Shown here: positions 1 to 5,916 of the stretch, one piece after another | Position numbering within the stretch: the stretch's first letter is position 1 | Layout of the letters: each line of letters starts with the position of its first letter | From: Rhizobiaceae bacterium UBA1291 | Lineage (GTDB): Bacteria; Pseudomonadota; Alphaproteobacteria; Rhizobiales; Rhizobiaceae | DNA: 6,948 bases | NCBI GenBank assembly: GCA_002307905.1 | Contig: DBUL01000046.1 | Location: 1 to 6,948, forward strand | Reading direction: 5' to 3' | Made by a program: the position numbers and the translations under genes | Notes under the pieces: generated by a model | What the model saw: only the letters and a program-made list of their open reading frames with translations | Told to the model about the DNA's origin: nothing | Database searches by the model: none

Positions 1-2
1 TG

Positions 3-92
3 CCGATCGATGTCTTCTGGCAGACCGGGGCCCCGCCCGAGGGTGTCTGGTTGCCGGAACAGGGCGTTGCGGCCTATCGTGGACGAGGCTGA
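3..92 (+). CDS. C-terminal end of an unidentified protein (partial, cut by left edge)
   Basis: This is an open frame entering from the left edge and ending at a TGA at 90-92. The 29 visible residues include FWQTGAPPEGVWLP and end in AYRGRG. I do not recognise the family. Of the three plus frames this one gives the most protein-like composition (aromatic, acidic and Gly/Pro residues rather than Arg/Cys-rich noise), so it is probably the true tail of a gene whose body lies outside the window. It runs in the same direction as the GGDEF-EAL gene, but more than 110 bp separate them and no shared transcript is evident. The call could be wrong, because 29 codons is very little to judge from. Confidence 0.4.
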   Translation, partial: PIDVFWQTGAPPEGVWLPEQGVAAYRGRG

Positions 93-102
93 ACGGGGCA
101 AA

Positions 103-128
103 CCGCATTCTCTCCAAGTCGAGAGCGG
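103..128 (+). terminator. Weak hairpin after the left-edge gene
   Basis: Arms CTCTC (110-114) and GAGAG (121-125) enclose a 6-nt loop. They can be extended by CCG (103-105) with CGG (126-128) across an ATT bulge. No T-run follows, so this is at best a weak or factor-assisted terminator for the gene ending at 92. Confidence 0.2.
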
Positions 129-214
129 ATCGGACCCTGCGAGGTTAACGAATTTGAAACCTTGCCGCGAAGCGCAGCGTTAAGGGGAATCTGCCATTTG
201 TTGAGTACATGAAC

Positions 215-219
215 AGAGG
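215..219 (+). promoter_or_regulatory. Shine-Dalgarno site that favours the ATG at 230
   Basis: AGAGG lies 10 nt before the ATG at 230. The earlier in-frame ATG at 209 has no comparable purine-rich site at proper distance: the nearest, GGGGA at 184-188, is about 20 nt away. This favours the second ATG as the start of the GGDEF-EAL gene. Confidence 0.45.
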
Positions 220-229
220 CTCACATATC

Positions 230-2494
230 ATGACGTTTCACGGTTTGCGTCGCTCGGCCGATTTTTCCATCCTGAAGGTCATTGCGACTGCTGTCTTCGG
301 CATGGCCGCGCTTGCCGTGATAACCCTGTCCTTCCTGGTCTGGTCGACCTGGAAGATCGACGCTGTCTCGACTGCCCGACAGACACAGATGGCGAGCTAT
401 GTCATCAGCCGGTTCCGTTTCGAGATCGCCCATGACCAGGAGAGCGTCACCGTCTGGGACGACGCCGTCAAGAATATTCGGGAGCATGCGTTATCCGAGA
501 ATATGGCGTGGATCCATATCAATCTCGGCGAGTGGATGCAGACCTATTTCGGACATGACGCCGCTTACGTGGTCGACCCGGAAGGGAAGCCGGTCTACGC
601 CTTCGAAGATGGCGCACAGCAGGACGCGGGTGCCTACGCCTCGATCGAAGCGACTGCGGCTCCGATGTTGCAGCAATTGCGAGAGGCACTTCGCGGGGGA
701 AACCCGATCGGCGTTGAGGACGGTATCGACAGCCCCGGCTTTACGGATTTCCGTATTCTCAACGGCCGTCCCGCCGTGATCAGCCTCAAGCCGATCGTCA
801 GCGACACCGGTGAGATCGAACAGGTCGTCGGCGCGGAATATGTCCATGTCGCGGTCCGCTTTCTTGACGGACCGTTCCTCAAGATACTCGAGACCAGCTA
901 CGACTTCAACAACATGCACTTTTCGCTGACGGACGAGGCGGATGAAAGAAAGGCCGCATTGCCGCTGGTGACCAATGACGGCAGTGTCATGGGCTTCGTC
1001 GTATGGGAGCCCTACCGGCCCGGGCAGGACTTTCTCACCTCTATCGCGCCCGTACTGCTGACCATCTTCTTTTTGCTGGGCGGCGTGGTCAGCATCTTCA
1101 TTGCCATGCTCTACCATCGCGCCATGGCCAATCGCGATCAGGAGACGCGCATCCGCTATCTCGCCAGCCATGATTCCTTGACCGGGCTGTTGAATCGCGC
1201 CTCGTTCGAGACATTGCTCGACGCAGCGCTGCGCGAGCGAGATGGCATACCGGCGCAGGTCGCCATCCTCTACCTGGATCTCGATCGCTTCAAGCCGATC
1301 AACGACACGCTTGGTCATCCGGCCGGCGATAACGTCATTCGCGAGGTCGGCGAGCGCATCAGCAAGCTTCTGCCACCTCATTCTTCGCTGTGCCGTGTCG
1401 GCGGCGACGAGTTCAATGTGCTGACGCCGTATCGCCAGATCGACGAAGTCGAGGCGCTCTGCACGGCGATCGTCTCATCGGTCTCCCAGCCCATCGTCCT
1501 CGAGGGCCAGAATGCCTTTGTCGGCATATCGATCGGGGTGGCGCTTTCGCCGCAGCATGGGACGGAGCGCACAGAACTGACCCGCAAGGCCGACGTCGCG
1601 CTCTACAGCGCCAAGGCGAGCGGACGCGGGTGCTATTCGATTTTCGGACCGCATATGGACGCAATGGTTCGGGAGCGGGCAGAGATCGAGCGCGACCTGC
1701 GCCGCGCGCTGGCCGACCGTAGCCAGCTTCACGTGCTCTATCAGCCCAAGTATTTTGCCGCGACCGGTGAGGTCGGCAGTGTCGAGGCGCTGGTTCGCTG
1801 GCATCATCCGACGCGCGGGCTGATTTCCCCGGTCTATTTCGTGCCAATCGCTGAAGAGGGGGGACTGATCCGGGAACTCGGCCGCTACGTGCTCGAGGAG
1901 GCCTGTCGGGCCGCGGCTCATTGGCCGATCGACAACATTGCCGTCAATGTTTCCGCCGTCCAGCTGCGGTACAATGGCTTTGCCATGGAGGTCATGTCGA
2001 TTCTTGCTGCAAGCGGGCTCTCGCCGCACAAGCTCGAACTCGAGGTCACGGAAACGGCGTGGATGGACGGATCCGAAACCTGCACCGCCAATATCCGGGC
2101 ACTGCGGGCCGCCGGGATCCATATCGCTCTGGACGACTTCGGTACCGGTTTCTCAACCTTCGGACGACTGCATGAGACCGAGGTCGATCATATCAAGATC
2201 GACAAGATGTTCATCGACGGTCTCGGCAAGGATCGGGGCGACGAGGCAATCGTCCAGGCGATCGTCGAGTTGGCACGGGCCAAGGGCCTGAAGACCACGG
2301 CCGAGGGCGTGGAGACGAACGAGCAGAACGACTTCCTGACCCGAATCGGCTGCGATGAATTGCAGGGCTTCCTGTTTGCCGGGCCGATGAGCCAAGAGGA
2401 TGTCGGCACGCTGCTCGGCGGGCGGAGCGACACGACACCGCGCCGCCCTGGGTTGAGAAAGTCCCCAACGATCAAAAACAAGATCGGCGGGTGA
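230..2494 (+). CDS. CHASE4-GGDEF-EAL membrane cyclic-di-GMP synthase/phosphodiesterase
   Basis: This is an inner-membrane signalling protein predicted to make and/or degrade cyclic di-GMP. It has 754 aa from the ATG at 230; an upstream ATG at 209 would give 761 aa, and the residue numbers here use that longer form. A transmembrane helix (about 22-46) is followed by a periplasmic CHASE4-like sensor (about 60-235, with the typical VWDDAV segment near 82-87) and a second helix (about 276-302). A GGDEF domain follows (about 318-475), with HDSLTGLLNR at 321-330, metal Asp357 and an intact GGDEF at 398-402. The EAL domain (about 495-737) keeps EAL at 526-528, Asn580, Glu612, Glu615, Asp642/Asp643 in DDFGTG, Lys663, Glu699 and Gln719. 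Both active sites look complete by family comparison. The allosteric RxxD inhibition site is absent: PPHS occupies that position. The sensed ligand and the net activity cannot be read from sequence. Confidence 0.95.
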   Translation: MTFHGLRRSADFSILKVIATAVFGMAALAVITLSFLVWSTWKIDAVSTARQTQMASYVISRFRFEIAHDQESVTVWDDAVKNIREHALSENMAWIHINLGEWMQTYFGHDAAYVVDPEGKPVYAFEDGAQQDAGAYASIEATAAPMLQQLREALRGGNPIGVEDGIDSPGFTDFRILNGRPAVISLKPIVSDTGEIEQVVGAEYVHVAVRFLDGPFLKILETSYDFNNMHFSLTDEADERKAALPLVTNDGSVMGFVVWEPYRPGQDFLTSIAPVLLTIFFLLGGVVSIFIAMLYHRAMANRDQETRIRYLASHDSLTGLLNRASFETLLDAALRERDGIPAQVAILYLDLDRFKPINDTLGHPAGDNVIREVGERISKLLPPHSSLCRVGGDEFNVLTPYRQIDEVEALCTAIVSSVSQPIVLEGQNAFVGISIGVALSPQHGTERTELTRKADVALYSAKASGRGCYSIFGPHMDAMVRERAEIERDLRRALADRSQLHVLYQPKYFAATGEVGSVEALVRWHHPTRGLISPVYFVPIAEEGGLIRELGRYVLEEACRAAAHWPIDNIAVNVSAVQLRYNGFAMEVMSILAASGLSPHKLELEVTETAWMDGSETCTANIRALRAAGIHIALDDFGTGFSTFGRLHETEVDHIKIDKMFIDGLGKDRGDEAIVQAIVELARAKGLKTTAEGVETNEQNDFLTRIGCDELQGFLFAGPMSQEDVGTLLGGRSDTTPRRPGLRKSPTIKNKIGG

Positions 2495-2504
2495 ACCCCG
2501 CCGA
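2474..2504 (-). terminator. Rho-independent terminator of hupE, inside the 3' end of the converging gene
   Basis: Perfect 8-bp arms TCGGCGGG (2484-2491) and CCCGCCGA (2497-2504) enclose a 5-nt loop. Read on the minus strand, the stem is followed at once by TCTTGTTTTT (complement of 2474-2483), a good U-tract. It starts about 28 nt after the hupE stop. The hairpin spans the TGA stop of the GGDEF-EAL gene at 2492-2494. Confidence 0.75.
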
Positions 2505-2527
2505 CCACCTGTTCAGGGAGTGGTTTT
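2504..2527 (+). terminator. Possible plus-strand terminator after the GGDEF-EAL gene
   Basis: ACCA (2504-2507) pairs with TGGT (2521-2524), with an inner CCTG/CAGG pairing (2508-2517), a three-base bulge, and a short TTTT run at 2524-2527. The stem is weak on its own, but the stronger 2484-2504 hairpin lies immediately upstream and could help stop plus-strand transcription. Confidence 0.35.
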
Positions 2528-2532
2528 GCTGA

Positions 2533-3105
2533 TCAGCCAAGCACGAGGGCGGCACCGCCGACAGCGGTCGCCAGACCAAGCAGGCGGGTGACGAGCGGGC
2601 CCATACGGCCGAGCGCGATGCCGAGGCCGATGCCGGCGGCATGCAGGGCGGTGGTGGCGACGAGGAAACCGAGGCCGAACTGGAGCGCGCCGGCGGCACC
2701 GAGTTCGCCGCCATGGGCATGGCCGTGGAACAGCGCGAAAACACCGACGACGGCGGCAGACGCGGTAAGCGGCAGGCGTGCGGCGGTTGCAACCAGCAGG
2801 CCAAGGCCGATCACCGAGGCGAGAATGGCCGGCTCGACGAACGGGATTTCAATGCCGGATACGGCCAGCAGGAAGCCTAGCGCCATGGTGCCGACGAAGG
2901 CGGCCGGCACGGCGAGGAGGGCGCGTCCGCTGATCTGCGACGCCCACAGACCGACGGCGACCATGGCAAGGATATGGTCTGCGCCCGAGAGCGGATGGGA
3001 GAGGCCGGCCATTAGCGAGCCGTGTTCCGCGGGATTGAGATGGGCGAAGGCCGGGGCGGTGGCGGCGCCAAGAAATGCGGCGGTAATGGAAAGGCGTTTG
3101 AACAT
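2533..3105 (-). CDS. hupE: HupE/UreJ family nickel/cobalt permease
   Basis: This is a small integral membrane protein of 190 aa, predicted to bring nickel (possibly cobalt) into the cell for metalloenzymes such as hydrogenase or urease, or for cobalamin. A signal peptide with likely cleavage after APAFA (residue 21) would leave a mature protein beginning with His22. The family signature H-x5-D-H is present as His37...Asp43-His44 in HPLSGADHILAM. A second histidine motif, FHGHAHG, lies at 126-132, and His155 sits in HAAGIG. The rest is mostly hydrophobic, consistent with about six helices, and the length fits the family. The start is supported by GAGGG at 3112-3116, 6 nt before the ATG. No hydrogenase, urease or cobalamin genes are visible nearby, so the metal is inferred from the family only. 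It is convergent with the GGDEF-EAL gene, 38 bp away. Confidence 0.9.
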   Translation of the reverse strand: MFKRLSITAAFLGAATAPAFAHLNPAEHGSLMAGLSHPLSGADHILAMVAVGLWASQISGRALLAVPAAFVGTMALGFLLAVSGIEIPFVEPAILASVIGLGLLVATAARLPLTASAAVVGVFALFHGHAHGGELGAAGALQFGLGFLVATTALHAAGIGLGIALGRMGPLVTRLLGLATAVGGAALVLG

Positions 3106-3163
3106 GGTTGTCCCTCTTATTGGTCGACACGGCGCCCGGAAATCAGTCGCGCCGGCCTTCGGC

Positions 3164-3191
3164 TATATCGCGCTGCGAAGACTATCGTAAG
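3164..3191 (-). promoter_or_regulatory. Candidate promoter for hupE
   Basis: On the minus strand, CTTACG (3186-3191) and GATATA (3164-3169) are separated by 16 nt. They loosely match the alphaproteobacterial CTTGAC/CTATAT pattern and would give a leader of about 50 nt. An inverted repeat lies just upstream at 3193-3217. This is inferred by eye only. Confidence 0.25.
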
Positions 3192-3192
3192 C

Positions 3193-3217
3193 GCTTTGTC
3201 GCTGTCTACGGCAAAGC
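3193..3217. repeat. Inverted repeat upstream of hupE (possible operator)
   Basis: GCTTTG (3193-3198) and CAAAGC (3212-3217) form perfect 6-bp arms 13 nt apart, directly upstream of the candidate -35 of hupE. The palindrome AAGCGCTT (3189-3196) overlaps one arm. The arrangement suits binding by a dimeric regulator, but I recognise no NikR, Zur or Fur consensus here. Confidence 0.3.
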
Positions 3218-3274
3218 CCTGGCCGAGGCTGTCCCCACAGCGGCGTCGGCACCGCCGGAAATGCGGCGTCCGGG

Positions 3275-3310
3275 ATAAAGTAATACCCTCCGCGCGCGGG
3301 GGGCGGAGGG
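3275..3310 (-). terminator. Rho-independent terminator of the lipoprotein gene
   Basis: Perfect 8-bp GC-rich arms CCCTCCGC (3286-3293) and GCGGAGGG (3303-3310) enclose a 9-nt loop. On the minus strand they are followed by TATTACTTTAT, a moderately U-rich tail. The hairpin begins 27 nt after the lipoprotein stop and separates that gene from hupE downstream. Confidence 0.6.
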
Positions 3311-3337
3311 CAGTTTCACAGCCTGTCCGGCCAAAAA

Positions 3338-3841
3338 TCACTTCTTCGGGTGCGCGTTCAGCACTTCGGCGCAACGCGAGAAGCTCAAGCCCTCGCCATC
3401 GGTGTCGTTGGTCGCACGGATGGCGACGATGCGATCCGACGGGTCGGCGGTGAGCTGCAGTTCGCAGAACAGCTCCTCATAGCGCGGCGGCGAGATCATC
3501 TGCGGCTGGGCCGTCGGAAAGCCGCCAAGGGTGGTGGTCTTGGTGACCGTCACGCCGGGCTTCGTCTCGCGAGTCACCGTCCGGGTCGTGGTCTGGGCCG
3601 GCGTGGGGGTCGAATACTGCGGCGGGATGTAGCGGGTCTTGTCGCCGCCCCGCCAAGTGTAAAGGATGTTGCCGCTGGCCATCGGAAACTCCGAGATCGG
3701 CGGGCCATACTGGGTGAAGAACACCTCGGCCGGCTGGCCGATCCAGCGCGATTGAATGACGGTATTGGCTTCTTCGGTGGTGGTGCAGCCGGAAAGCACC
3801 GCAGCGGCCAGGACCGCGACGGCGGCGATGTGTATCTTCAT
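3338..3841 (-). CDS. Small lipoprotein of unknown function, probably outer-membrane anchored
   Basis: The protein has 167 aa. A short positively charged start and hydrophobic stretch lead to the lipobox LSGC, with lipidated Cys19 followed by Thr, so there is no Asp inner-membrane retention signal. I chose the ATG at 3841 over an ORF start 24 codons further upstream because the signal peptide begins exactly there and GAGGGG (3851-3856) lies 9 nt before it. An N-terminal module has Trp33, YGPP (45-48) and YTW (61-63), a pattern seen in small envelope lipoproteins with a BamE/SmpA-like look. A Thr-rich low-complexity linker follows (about 78-104). A C-terminal part carries two cysteines (126 and 157) that could form a disulfide. 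I do not recognise a named family, and the BamE-like resemblance is only suggestive. It has its own terminator and probably its own promoter. Confidence 0.85.
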   Translation of the reverse strand: MKIHIAAVAVLAAAVLSGCTTTEEANTVIQSRWIGQPAEVFFTQYGPPISEFPMASGNILYTWRGGDKTRYIPPQYSTPTPAQTTTRTVTRETKPGVTVTKTTTLGGFPTAQPQMISPPRYEELFCELQLTADPSDRIVAIRATNDTDGEGLSFSRCAEVLNAHPKK

Positions 3842-3847
3842 GACAAT

Positions 3848-3856
3848 CTTCCCCTC
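3848..3856 (-). promoter_or_regulatory. Ribosome binding site fixing the lipoprotein start
   Basis: GAGGGGAAG on the minus strand has its core GAGGGG 9 nt before the ATG at 3841. It is a strong anti-16S match and supports this start over the longer reading frame beginning at 3913. Confidence 0.7.
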
Positions 3857-3899
3857 GATAATCAGTCGCCCAGCATCGCGCGGCCCTTCAGGCGTGGCA

Positions 3900-3923
3900 A
3901 GAGCCGTGCACAAATACGGCTCT
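3900..3923. repeat. Perfect 8-bp inverted repeat in the lipoprotein leader
   Basis: Arms AGAGCCGT (3900-3907) and ACGGCTCT (3916-3923) enclose the 8-nt loop GCACAAAT. No T-run follows on either strand, so it is not a standard terminator. It lies about 60 nt upstream of the lipoprotein start, inside its predicted leader, and could be an mRNA stem-loop or an operator. Confidence 0.5.
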
Positions 3924-3967
3924 GGTGCCCCATGACCTCGGAGCGCACATTCCGTTCGGCAGACACG

Positions 3968-3995
3968 TTAAGAGGACGCTATTCCCCGAGACAAG
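3968..3995 (-). promoter_or_regulatory. Candidate promoter for the lipoprotein gene
   Basis: Minus-strand CTTGTC (3990-3995) and TCTTAA (3968-3973) are 16 nt apart. The -35 differs by one base from the CTTGAC element common in alphaproteobacteria; the -10 is weaker. Transcription from here would include the 3900-3923 hairpin in a leader of about 120 nt. Confidence 0.3.
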
Positions 3996-4074
3996 AGCGC
4001 GACAGCTATCGGCCCAATTTTGGTCCGTTTTTCCGGCTGACAATTCGGGAGCGCAGAGCCTTTCGGCGTTTCCG

Positions 4075-4103
4075 CTTGTCCGCATGGAGCGGCGCCCCAT
4101 ATT
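4075..4103 (+). promoter_or_regulatory. Candidate promoter for selO
   Basis: CTTGTC (4075-4080) and CATATT (4098-4103) have a 17-nt spacer, close to the CTTGAC-N17-CTATAT pattern of alphaproteobacterial housekeeping promoters. It would give a leader of about 50 nt before the GTG at 4159. Confidence 0.4.
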
Positions 4104-4158
4104 GAGGTGCAGGAATCCTGCCCCTCTCCCGGCGGGCGACAATCCGGAGCGATGAGCC

Positions 4159-5622
4159 GTGTTTGCATTCGACAACAGTTACCAGCGCCTGCCGGAACGT
4201 TTCTACCGGCCAGCCGATCCGGCCGGTGCAAGGGCGCCGCGCCTGATCCGTTTCAACGAGGCCCTGGCCGGGGAACTGAACCTCGATTTTGCTGAAGCGA
4301 GCGACGAGCTTCTGGCCGCGATCTTCTCCGGTAACCGTCTTCCTGAAGGAGCGGCCGCGATCGCCATGGCCTATGCCGGCCATCAGTTCGGCAATTTCGT
4401 GCCGCAACTCGGCGACGGGCGGGCGATCCTGATGGGCGAGGTGGTCGACCGACACGGCCAGCGCCGCGACATCCAGCTGAAGGGGGCTGGCGTGACACCC
4501 TTTTCGCGCAATGGCGACGGGCGCGCGGCGCTCGGCCCGGTGCTGCGCGAATATCTCGTCTCGGAAGCCATGCAGGCGCTCGGCATCCCGACGACCCGGG
4601 CGCTGGCCGCGGTGCTGACCGGCGAGGCGGTGCATCGCGAGACGAAGCTGCCCGGTGCGGTTCTGACGCGTGTAGCGGCCAGCCATATCAGGATCGGCAC
4701 ATTCCAGTTCTTCGCCGCGCGAGGCGATGCGGAGGCGGTCAAAGTGCTCGCGGATCACGTCATTTCCCGCCACTATGCGGAGCTGGAGGGCATTGAACAA
4801 CCCTATCTTGCGCTCCTCAATGCGGTCGCCGCGCGCCAGGCAGACCTCATCGCGCGCTGGCTCTCCGTCGGTTTCATCCACGGGGTGATGAACACCGACA
4901 ATATGGCGGTCTCGGGCGAGACGATCGATTTTGGTCCCTGCGCCTTCCTTGACGAATACGATGCGCGCAAGGTGTTCTCCTCGATCGACCTGCGCGGGCG
5001 CTATGCCTATGCCAACCAGCCTGGGATCGCGCAGTGGAACCTCGCGCGCTTCGCCGAGACGCTGCTGCCGCTTATGGCAGGGGGCGAGGATGAGAATGTC
5101 GAGGCGGCGAATGCCGCGCTTGCCGAATTCGGCAGGATGTTTCAAGCCCGCTGGCTCGATCTCTTCCGCGCCAAGATCGGTGTCACGGGAGAGGCAGAGG
5201 GCGACCTTGATCTCGTCAATTCGCTGCTGAAGCTGATGGAGGGCGCGCAAGCCGACTTTACCCGCACCTTCCGGGCGCTCGGCAAGGTGGCCGGCGGTAC
5301 AGACCCGCAGATACTTGCGGCGGAGTTCGCCGATCCGATCGGCCTCGACGATTGGCTTTTGCGCTGGCGGCGTCGGCTCGAATCCGATCCCCGACCAGCT
5401 GCGGAACGGCAGGCGGCGATGGACGCGGTCAACCCGGCCATCATTCCCCGCAATCACCAGGTCGAGGCGGCGATCGAAGCCGGGCTGGAGGGCGATTTTG
5501 CCGTCTTCGAACGGCTGCACGCGGCCCTGCGGTATCCCTATGCGGAGAGCCCGGAATTTGCGGCCTATCAGGACAAGCCTTTGCCCGGGGAACGGGTGGA
5601 GAGAACCTTCTGCGGCACCTGA
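4159..5622 (+). CDS. selO: Protein adenylyltransferase SelO (YdiU/UPF0061 family)
   Basis: This is a pseudokinase-fold enzyme of 487 aa that, in characterised homologues, transfers AMP from ATP to Ser/Thr/Tyr of proteins and is linked to oxidative-stress responses. Family hallmarks are present in order: the N-terminal FDNSYQRLP; AYAGHQFGNFVPQLGDGRA (71-89); KGAG with Lys108; the RNGDGRA loop (117-123); HGVMNTDN (241-248) with the probable catalytic Asp247 and metal-binding Asn248; and DFG (257-259) with metal-binding Asp257. Cys485 is third from the end, where eukaryotic SelO has selenocysteine, and Cys261 follows the DFG. The E. coli enzyme is known to join an equivalent pair in a disulfide. 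The start is GTG: a TGA at 4153-4155 closes this frame just upstream, GGAG at 4146-4149 is 9 nt away, and the next Met (residue 70) would remove conserved sequence. Length is typical. Confidence 0.95.
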   Translation: MFAFDNSYQRLPERFYRPADPAGARAPRLIRFNEALAGELNLDFAEASDELLAAIFSGNRLPEGAAAIAMAYAGHQFGNFVPQLGDGRAILMGEVVDRHGQRRDIQLKGAGVTPFSRNGDGRAALGPVLREYLVSEAMQALGIPTTRALAAVLTGEAVHRETKLPGAVLTRVAASHIRIGTFQFFAARGDAEAVKVLADHVISRHYAELEGIEQPYLALLNAVAARQADLIARWLSVGFIHGVMNTDNMAVSGETIDFGPCAFLDEYDARKVFSSIDLRGRYAYANQPGIAQWNLARFAETLLPLMAGGEDENVEAANAALAEFGRMFQARWLDLFRAKIGVTGEAEGDLDLVNSLLKLMEGAQADFTRTFRALGKVAGGTDPQILAAEFADPIGLDDWLLRWRRRLESDPRPAAERQAAMDAVNPAIIPRNHQVEAAIEAGLEGDFAVFERLHAALRYPYAESPEFAAYQDKPLPGERVERTFCGT

Positions 5623-5916
5623 GTTCTCCGTGGCTTGAAGGACCGGCGTCTTTCCGCGGCGTCAGCCGACCGGCATCGTCCTCTGCCGCTGCATCATCAT
5701 CCCCACAGCCTCCGGCACGGCCTTTCCTTGAGGATGTGCGATGTTGCCATCGCTCGCCTTGTGCCTTCGTCCGCAATGTCGCAAACTCAGTCGCAGCGGC
5801 TGGGAGACGCGGAAAATCCGGGTCGTGCAGCATTGCAGATTATGTCGCATTGAGGATGAAATGGCGGGTCGACGCGCCCTAAGATCGGTTCTCAATATCA
5901 ATCGGGATTTGGGGCA
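5623..5916. other. 294-bp gap between selO and the FAD dehydrogenase gene
   Basis: No gene is convincing here. I see no strong terminator for selO and no clear promoter for the downstream gene. The stretch has small repeats: ATGTCGCA at 5776-5783 and 5842-5849, GCATTG at 5830-5835 and 5847-5852, and TGCAG at 5826-5830 and 5834-5838. A minus-strand frame of 62 codons (5662-5850) is Arg/His-rich and has no ribosome binding site. Confidence 0.5.

Larger units (their letters stand above)
3842..4158. promoter_or_regulatory. Divergent intergenic region between the lipoprotein gene and selO
   Basis: These 317 bp have no convincing gene and must hold the promoters for both flanking genes. They contain a perfect hairpin at 3900-3923 and two promoter-like element pairs, one per strand, listed separately. 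Short reading frames are present but have no coding character. Confidence 0.6.

Noticed and set aside
145..158. CtrA-like site (TTAA...TGAA) upstream of the GGDEF-EAL gene
   Set aside because: The spacing is 6 rather than 7 and the second half is TGAA instead of TTAA, so the match is poor.
491..1381. Minus-strand 296-codon reading frame opposite the CHASE4/GGDEF region
   Set aside because: It is a shadow of the well-supported plus-strand gene, with no start signals or domain motifs.
3106..3337. Cobalamin riboswitch upstream of hupE
   Set aside because: I looked on the minus strand for the B12-box and the conserved CCCCGCAACTGT-type core and did not find them.
3862..3933. 23-codon minus-strand leader reading frame before the lipoprotein gene
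   Set aside because: Its only purine-rich site is just 2 nt before the ATG, it has no conserved features, and a frame of this size is expected by chance.
4152..4154. ATG just upstream of the selO GTG as an alternative start
   Set aside because: It is out of frame with selO by one base and leads into a frame of about 62 codons with no conserved sequence.
4006..5520. Minus-strand 504-codon reading frame opposite selO
   Set aside because: It is the antisense shadow of a strongly conserved plus-strand gene in GC-rich DNA, and its translation is Arg/His-rich with no recognisable motif.
5620..5853. Possible recoding of the selO TGA as selenocysteine, since the frame stays open to 5853
   Set aside because: The selenocysteine-equivalent position is already Cys485, the stop falls exactly where the family ends, and the readthrough sequence is low-quality His/Arg/Ser-rich noise.
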